A stretch of DNA of 18,217 nt. Origin: Pseudomonadota bacterium. GTDB lineage: Bacteria; Pseudomonadota; Gammaproteobacteria; Burkholderiales; Burkholderiaceae_B. Shown piece after piece: positions 13,809 through 18,217 of the stretch (position 1 is the first letter of the stretch; every line of letters begins with the position of its first letter). A program made the translations under genes and the position numbers. The DNA is taken from assembly GCA_023422555.1 (NCBI GenBank), contig JAFAGQ010000260.1, positions 1 to 18,217 on the forward strand, given 5' to 3'. Under the pieces are notes generated by a model. It was given only the letters and a program-made list of their open reading frames with translations, ran no database searches and was not told the DNA's origin.

Positions 13809-14312
13809 ATGCCTCATCCTCTTTCCGCCCTGGGCGCCGGCCATACCCTTATCAGCCTCATTCCGCTAGTCGCAGGTGTTTACAGCTTTGCGCGCTACCG
13901 CAAAATTGACTACGCAAGACCTGTCGGCAAGACTTATCTCATTGGTCTGTTGCTGACAGTATTGACGTCCTTTGGTCTTTCAAGCTCTGGTGGCTTTAAC
14001 GTTGGTCATGCATTGGGCATTCTGGCGCTGCTGGCCGCAGGCGGCGCGTTATACGTACCGCGAATGTCGTTTCTGGGGCGCTTGCGACCCTATCTTTCCC
14101 AGCTTGGTCTCACATTCAGTTTCTTCCTGCTCATGGTGCCCGGAATCAATGAAACCCTGACGCGTCTGCCAGTCGCGCATCCTTTGGCAGACGGCCCCGC
14201 GTCCCCTGTGGTGCGCGGTGCACTGGGGGGCTGGCTCCTTCTTTTTATCGTGGGATTCGTACTGCAGAGTTGGTGGACACATATGCAACGCAGGGGTAAC
14301 GGTACCGCCTAG
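13809..14312 (+). CDS. Small integral membrane protein under TetR control
   Basis: A 167-residue protein with a good CAAGGAG ribosome-binding site at 13794-13800. It has about five hydrophobic segments: residues 10-28, 42-58, 65-83, 97-113 and 136-155. Between segments 1 and 2 is a basic loop (FARYRKIDYARPVGK). A His in segment 1 (H12), another in segment 3 (H67) and H124 are candidate cofactor or proton-site residues, but no established motif is matched and no function is claimed. The family resembles uncharacterised inner-membrane proteins often annotated only as 'membrane protein'. The shared operator with the TetR gene is the best clue: its expression should rise when the regulator binds its ligand, as for many efflux or stress membrane proteins (inference). 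Confidence 0.78.
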   Translation: MPHPLSALGAGHTLISLIPLVAGVYSFARYRKIDYARPVGKTYLIGLLLTVLTSFGLSSSGGFNVGHALGILALLAAGGALYVPRMSFLGRLRPYLSQLGLTFSFFLLMVPGINETLTRLPVAHPLADGPASPVVRGALGGWLLLFIVGFVLQSWWTHMQRRGNGTA

Positions 14313-14324
14313 TCAGACAGTCAA

Positions 14325-16019
14325 TCAGGGCAGCCCCTCTACATCCAGATCTTTTGGAAACTGGACCGAGAATTTGAGAAGAACGGTACGCTCTTCTCCA
14401 GCCGCCAGCGAAACCTTTTGCGTGTAGCGGCCATCGCCCTTGAGTGCCAGATCGCCGTCAGGCGGTTCCAGGCGCCTGATGTCAATTTTCTCGTTCGCCG
14501 AAACCGGCACGCGGTCGTGCAGGACCAGCTCGACAGGCTGCCCTCGGTTATTGCGAATCAGCGTTTTGTATTCATAGGTCAGGCGGGTTCCGCTGCCTGT
14601 CAGACCTGTCGATTCGGTAAACCGTTGCAGCGGCTCACGCTTGACTGAAATAGCCTGATCAACGCCCAGTGCCAGCTCCAGTTCCTCTTTGGGGAAAATG
14701 GTCTTCATGTCTGACGAAGCCACGAATTCATTATCAAAGAAAGCATTGACGTTGCCGGCCAGCAGCGGAAAGTCTTTTGCGTTGTTGATTTTTACTGTCG
14801 CAAATACTGCGGCGGCCTTGGAGGGGACAAGTTCGTAGGACAGTTTCGCGGGCTCTGAGAGCGTGGTGAGCGCTACACGCTGCTGTTGCCCGCCCGCCGC
14901 TATGGTCTGTTTGCCCGGCACCTCAAACGTAGTGTTGGTCGCATTGCTTTGCGGGGTGGCTGTCTCGTAGCTGGCCGCATCCGCCATCTCCATGGCAGGT
15001 GCGCCGCCTGCGGCCATCGCCGACTGCCTTGCTCTCATGCTGCGCATGGGCATCGGACGCCGGGGTGCGACAACGTCAACGCGCCAGGGTTCCAGTTGCG
15101 GCAAAGCGACGCCGGTTATCGGCTGGGCGGTGGATAAGGTCAGACTCACATCTGACCAGTCTTCGGAAGTCTGCTGGCTGACCTGGCCAAAATATTGCAA
15201 GGTCAATTTGCCGGCGGCCGAATCGTAGCGCGCGTCATAGACCGGCTGCCACGATGCGCCGGGAACCACGTAACTGAGCACACTGTTGACGGTTGCCGGC
15301 TGCGCGGCCCGTAGCGACACGATGACCTTTCGCGTCTCATTTGTTCCGCTTTGATCGATCTGCTCACGGCGCTGTTCCAGCACTTTGCGGCGCGCCAGCA
15401 ACTGATCTTTTTGTTGCGTATGCTCGCGAAGGGTTTGCAGGGCTTTGAGCAAATGTTCGCCGGTAAACGACATGAGGTCCAGGAAAGCGTCGCGCGACAA
15501 TGGCGGTACATCCCGCCCCTGCAGGCTATGACCATCCTGATAGTGGCGGATGAAGGCGATCTGGTTATCATCCAGTTTAATCTGATCATCCAACTGCCCA
15601 AGTTGCTGATCCAGCGCTTCAATCTGGCGATTGACTTCGGACGCGCCGTCAGATTGCCCGGATTGCTGGTAGTCCGGCGTACTGGACACATGAAGTATCT
15701 GCAGCCCGGCATTGGCGGCGTCGGCATTAAATTGCAGTGAGTTTTCGTCGATATCTGCCGGCAGATTGTTAAACACCAGTTCGTGTTCGCCTGCTGCAAT
15801 ACACTGACTGGCGACGCGATGAATCAACGCTCTGTCCGGATACACAATGACCCGGTCGATTCGTGAGTTCGCTTTAACGGTATCGGCCTGAGCAAACGGC
15901 GAGTGCGCGGCAATCAGCATCGCGCCTGCTACCAGCGAGGGACGCAGCAGCAAGCGCGCGTGCGTCTGGAGCCAGGATGAAGATTTTCTACAAGGGGGCA
16001 GGGTGGCCAGCTGATTCAT
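14325..16019 (-). CDS. Exported DUF4140/DUF4139 protein (mucoidy inhibitor MuiA-like)
   Basis: A 564-residue protein. The ATG at 16019 is chosen because GGAGAAGG precedes it; upstream in-frame ATGs lack such a site. A long signal peptide ends near residue 45 (hydrophobic SLVAGAMLIAAHSPFAQA). DUF4140 covers about 50-150 (SRIDRVIVYPDRALIHR). A coiled-coil-like segment spans about 125-225 (VNRQIEALDQQLGQLDDQIK; LREHTQQKDQLLARRKVLEQ). The DUF4139 domain begins with SYVVPGASWQPVYDARY (249-265) and EDWSDVSLTLSTAQP (286-300) and runs to the C-terminus. A low-complexity Met/Arg/Ala linker lies at about 319-365 inside DUF4139. The family name comes from an old mucoidy phenotype; the biochemical role is unknown. 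The gene is convergent with the TetR-controlled membrane gene, 12 bp apart. Confidence 0.88.
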   Translation of the reverse strand: MNQLATLPPCRKSSSWLQTHARLLLRPSLVAGAMLIAAHSPFAQADTVKANSRIDRVIVYPDRALIHRVASQCIAAGEHELVFNNLPADIDENSLQFNADAANAGLQILHVSSTPDYQQSGQSDGASEVNRQIEALDQQLGQLDDQIKLDDNQIAFIRHYQDGHSLQGRDVPPLSRDAFLDLMSFTGEHLLKALQTLREHTQQKDQLLARRKVLEQRREQIDQSGTNETRKVIVSLRAAQPATVNSVLSYVVPGASWQPVYDARYDSAAGKLTLQYFGQVSQQTSEDWSDVSLTLSTAQPITGVALPQLEPWRVDVVAPRRPMPMRSMRARQSAMAAGGAPAMEMADAASYETATPQSNATNTTFEVPGKQTIAAGGQQQRVALTTLSEPAKLSYELVPSKAAAVFATVKINNAKDFPLLAGNVNAFFDNEFVASSDMKTIFPKEELELALGVDQAISVKREPLQRFTESTGLTGSGTRLTYEYKTLIRNNRGQPVELVLHDRVPVSANEKIDIRRLEPPDGDLALKGDGRYTQKVSLAAGEERTVLLKFSVQFPKDLDVEGLP

Positions 16020-16101
16020 GAACCTTCTCCGCAAAGTCATATCCGGCATCATAACCGAGGTTGAAGCAGAGGCAAGAGGAAACACGAATGCAATAACAGA
16101 A

Positions 16102-16124
16102 CGCCGGTCAGCAAGGGACCGGCG
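16102..16124 (-). terminator. Stem-loop, second hairpin downstream of the siderophore operon
   Basis: CGCCGGTC-AGCAAGG-GACCGGCG: a perfect 8-bp GC-rich stem with a 7-nt loop. Read on the minus strand it is followed by TTCTGTTATTG, a partial T-run, so it could terminate the siderophore transcript before the MuiA-like gene. Confidence 0.5.
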
Positions 16125-16185
16125 ACATAATTGCGCTTGTGTTAATCAGCCAGCAGATTCATGCGGCACCGTCAGTATGTGACGA

Positions 16186-16205
16186 GCCATTGCATTCGCA
16201 ATGGC
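16186..16205 (-). terminator. Stem-loop directly downstream of the siderophore-binding gene
   Basis: GCCATTGC-ATTC-GCAATGGC: a perfect 8-bp stem with a 4-nt loop, 13 bp after the stop codon of the minus-strand binding-protein gene. No T-run follows on the minus strand (TCGTCACATAC), so it is more likely a 3'-end stabilising structure than a terminator by itself. Confidence 0.45.
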
Positions 16206-16218
16206 GTATACAACATGA

Positions 16219-17169
16219 TTACTGATTGCCCTCCAGCGCCTGAGATAACTGATCCACATTCTGTTGCATGGCGGTCAGCCCCGCACTGCCCATGATGTAC
16301 CAGTTATAGGGATCCAGATAAACAATACGATTGCTTTTCGCAGCGCGCGTGTCCTGAATGACGGAGTTCTCCAGCTTTTCGCGGGCAGGGGTATCTTTCT
16401 TACCGGTAGCGGCATTGCGATCAATCACGAAGAGCCAGTCAGGATCTGCTTTGGCAATATCTTCCAGTTTGAACGGATGACGATCCGTTGCCGAAAGATT
16501 TTTGACGGCTTCGTTGGGCGTGAATCCAAAAACGTCATAAATCATGCCAAAGCGGGAGCCCGGGCCAAAAGCGCTGGTTTTATCGCCGACCGACAGCACA
16601 ATCATTGCGTTGCCGGCCCTGGCCGATTTGGCTTTCAGTGCATCAATGGCGGCAGTGAGCTTTTCAAGAGCCGCCTTTGCTTCGGGTCCTTTTTTGTAGA
16701 TTGTTGCCAGTGTGTTGGTGTTGCGCTCAATGCTTTTTAAGGGCGCCTGCGTATCGACGCTCATATCCAGTGTCGGCGCAATGGTGCTTACCGTGTCGAA
16801 CTTGGCTCGCGAGCGTCCGCCTACCAGGATAAGGTCAGGCGACAGCTTCTTCAATGCCTCCTGATCCGGCTCGAACAATGTACCCACTTTGGGCACACTT
16901 TCGTCGTTGTATGCTGAAAGAGACTCGGGAAACCGGGATTTCGGAACACCTGCAGCCTGAACGCCAAGCACATGCATGATATCCAGGGAAGGCAGATCAA
17001 ATACAGCGGTTTTGGCCGGTTGTGCGGCGACGGTAGCCGCACCTCTTGCATGCTGCACTTCCACTTTTGCATTTTGGGCCATGGCCTGGCCCGCGAATGA
17101 TACGACGCTAATTGCCAGTACTTTCGGCAGCAGAGAAAACCATTTTGTTGCGTGTTGTTGAAATTTCAT
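16219..17169 (-). CDS. Siderophore ABC transporter substrate-binding protein (CeuE/FatB/YclQ-like)
   Basis: A 316-residue periplasmic protein. The signal peptide ends at about residue 31 (VVSFAGQAMA|QN) and has no lipobox cysteine, so it is soluble in the periplasm. It shows the class III binding-protein fold typical of FhuD/BtuF-type proteins. Matches to the CeuE/FatB branch are GPGSRFGMIYDVFGF (202-216) with the ligand-contact arginine R206; ATDRHPFKLEDIAKADPDWL (227-246) with H231 where CeuE has an iron-coordinating histidine; and LDPYNWYI (285-292) with tyrosines 288 and 291. That branch carries catecholate siderophores, which fits the FepA-like receptor upstream. No permease or ATPase gene is in view downstream, where a MuiA-like gene follows. 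Confidence 0.88.
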   Translation of the reverse strand: MKFQQHATKWFSLLPKVLAISVVSFAGQAMAQNAKVEVQHARGAATVAAQPAKTAVFDLPSLDIMHVLGVQAAGVPKSRFPESLSAYNDESVPKVGTLFEPDQEALKKLSPDLILVGGRSRAKFDTVSTIAPTLDMSVDTQAPLKSIERNTNTLATIYKKGPEAKAALEKLTAAIDALKAKSARAGNAMIVLSVGDKTSAFGPGSRFGMIYDVFGFTPNEAVKNLSATDRHPFKLEDIAKADPDWLFVIDRNAATGKKDTPAREKLENSVIQDTRAAKSNRIVYLDPYNWYIMGSAGLTAMQQNVDQLSQALEGNQ

Positions 17170-17237
17170 TTGTGTTGCCTATATTGTGTATTGCATTTGT
17201 TATCCTGAACGGTCCCGGGCTGCGGCGTCAGACTTAA

Positions 17238-18217
17238 TCAGAATTTAGCGTTCAAACCCAGCCAATAGCGGCGACCATCTTCGACATATCCATAGTCGTC
17301 ATATCGGACCTGCTTATCGAAAATATTGTAGATACCTGCATATACGGTGAGGTTCTTGTTGACGTCATAGGAGCCCCCCAGATCCACGTAAGTCGCCGAT
17401 GGCGCCATTGTGGAACTCGCCGAAATACCCTGAGTCGGATCGCTTTCCTTTCCCCGGTAGGTGACTTTCATCCATCCGTTGAGCTGTTCTGTCGGTTTCC
17501 AGTCAAGTCCCAGATTAAACATATGTTCAGGCATCTGGTTCAGCGGATTGCCCGCGTATTCCCCGCTTTTCTGCTTGGAATACGTATAGGTATAACTGGA
17601 GGTCAATGACAATTTGTCGTTCAGCGGGGCCGTCAGCGTCGCCTCGACACCCCGGGTAATTGCGTCATCTACGTTCACATAAGTGGTGGCCGAGCGCCCT
17701 TGTGAGTTAACGGGGCCGCACTCAGGGCAGGGAACGCGCGTGATCTTATCTGTAAACTCATTATCAAAGAAGGTAATGCCAGCCATCAGGCCACTGTCAT
17801 TGTTATAGATAAGACCGATTTCCTTGGTCAGCGTTTTTTCCGGCTTCAGATCGGGGTTGCCATACATATTGCCCCCACGGCTGGATGCGCCCCAGTCCGG
17901 CAGGGTCTGGCGTAGCGATGGGGCACGAAAGCCCGTAGATACGCCGCCTTTGACCGTCCAGTTGTCGTTCAGATGCCAGACGCCATACAAGCGGGGGCTC
18001 CAATGGACGCCCGAGGTTTTCTCGTTATCCATGCGCAGGCCGCCGGTCAACGCGAACGAGTCGGTAATCTGCCATTCATCTTCAGCAAAAAAAGCATATT
18101 GCCAGCGGTCAACAGTAGAACGATCGGACATCTGGTTGGTTGTCGTATCTTTCAGGTCTTCCAGGCTGTAATAGGCGCCCACGGTTGCCACATGACGATC
18201 AAACAGTGGCATGCTCC
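17238..18217 (-). CDS. TonB-dependent siderophore receptor, C-terminal part (FepA/BfeA-like)
   Basis: Partial: the frame continues through the right window edge, so the ATG at 18212 is internal and the plug domain is outside. The visible ~326 residues are the second half of a 22-strand beta-barrel. They include FAEDEWQITDSFALTGGLRM, the conserved STGFRAPSLRQTLPDWGASS and YGNPDLKPEKTLTKEIGL signature, TRGVEATLTAPL, and the terminal aromatic residue of outer-membrane proteins (LNAKF). The arrangement around 'RGGNMYGNPDLKPE' recalls FepA-type catecholate receptors. An extracellular loop contains a CPEC pair (VPCPECGPVNS), which may form a disulfide. It is 68 bp upstream of the binding-protein gene on the same strand, so the two form a transport operon. 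A Fur site would be expected before the receptor, beyond this window. Confidence 0.9.
   Translation of the reverse strand, partial: SMPLFDRHVATVGAYYSLEDLKDTTTNQMSDRSTVDRWQYAFFAEDEWQITDSFALTGGLRMDNEKTSGVHWSPRLYGVWHLNDNWTVKGGVSTGFRAPSLRQTLPDWGASSRGGNMYGNPDLKPEKTLTKEIGLIYNNDSGLMAGITFFDNEFTDKITRVPCPECGPVNSQGRSATTYVNVDDAITRGVEATLTAPLNDKLSLTSSYTYTYSKQKSGEYAGNPLNQMPEHMFNLGLDWKPTEQLNGWMKVTYRGKESDPTQGISASSTMAPSATYVDLGGSYDVNKNLTVYAGIYNIFDKQVRYDDYGYVEDGRRYWLGLNAKF

Overview
The window looks like chromosomal DNA of a betaproteobacterium, most likely an Alcaligenaceae relative (Advenella/Bordetella/Achromobacter type). The main clues are two tandem Bug-family (TctC-like) periplasmic binding proteins, a Bordetella-like N-terminus of an S9 oligopeptidase, and moderate base composition with sigma-70-like promoters. 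The genus is an inference; no rRNA or other marker gene is present.

Layout. (1) 1-159: truncated start of an S9 prolyl oligopeptidase on the minus strand. (2) 424-5387: a LysR regulator divergent from a tight four-gene operon. The operon encodes a mandelate-racemase/muconate-lactonizing-type enolase, two Bug binding proteins and a LigI/galactarolactone-isomerase-type amidohydrolase. It looks like a small catabolic module for a sugar acid, lactone or aromatic-derived acid, but the substrate is unknown. (3) 5441-6480: the 3' remnant of a Fic AMP-transferase gene that has lost its N-terminus, then an AT-rich gene-free stretch with a perfect 20-bp tandem repeat. (4) 6482-6703: a small exported His- and charge-rich protein.

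(5) 6867-12776: a LacI-type repressor divergent from a four-gene operon: a HisD-superfamily dehydrogenase of HpsN type, an SDR dehydrogenase, an MHS-type MFS transporter and a zinc alcohol dehydrogenase. The gene content matches the known 2,3-dihydroxypropane-1-sulfonate (DHPS) pathway of Cupriavidus pinatubonensis: uptake, two 2-dehydrogenases that interconvert enantiomers, and one 3-dehydrogenase that makes sulfolactate. A near-consensus promoter (TTGACG-N17-TATACT) is followed at once by an 18-bp perfect palindrome, a textbook LacI-family operator. The transporter gene carries a one-base insertion that splits its frame exactly at the conserved MFS loop motif.

(6) 12982-14312: a TetR regulator and a small membrane protein, both preceded by the same operator sequence, a self-contained autoregulated pair. 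(7) 14325-16019: a DUF4140/DUF4139 (MuiA-like) exported protein on the minus strand. (8) 16219-18217: a siderophore-uptake pair on the minus strand, a TonB-dependent receptor cut by the window edge followed by a CeuE/FatB-type periplasmic binding protein, with two perfect hairpins downstream.

Most of the window is recognisable metabolism and transport. The items most worth a second look are the frameshifted transporter, the LacI-controlled DHPS-like operon, the orphan Bug pair in the enolase/amidohydrolase operon, the truncated fic gene with its tandem repeat, and the shared TetR operators.
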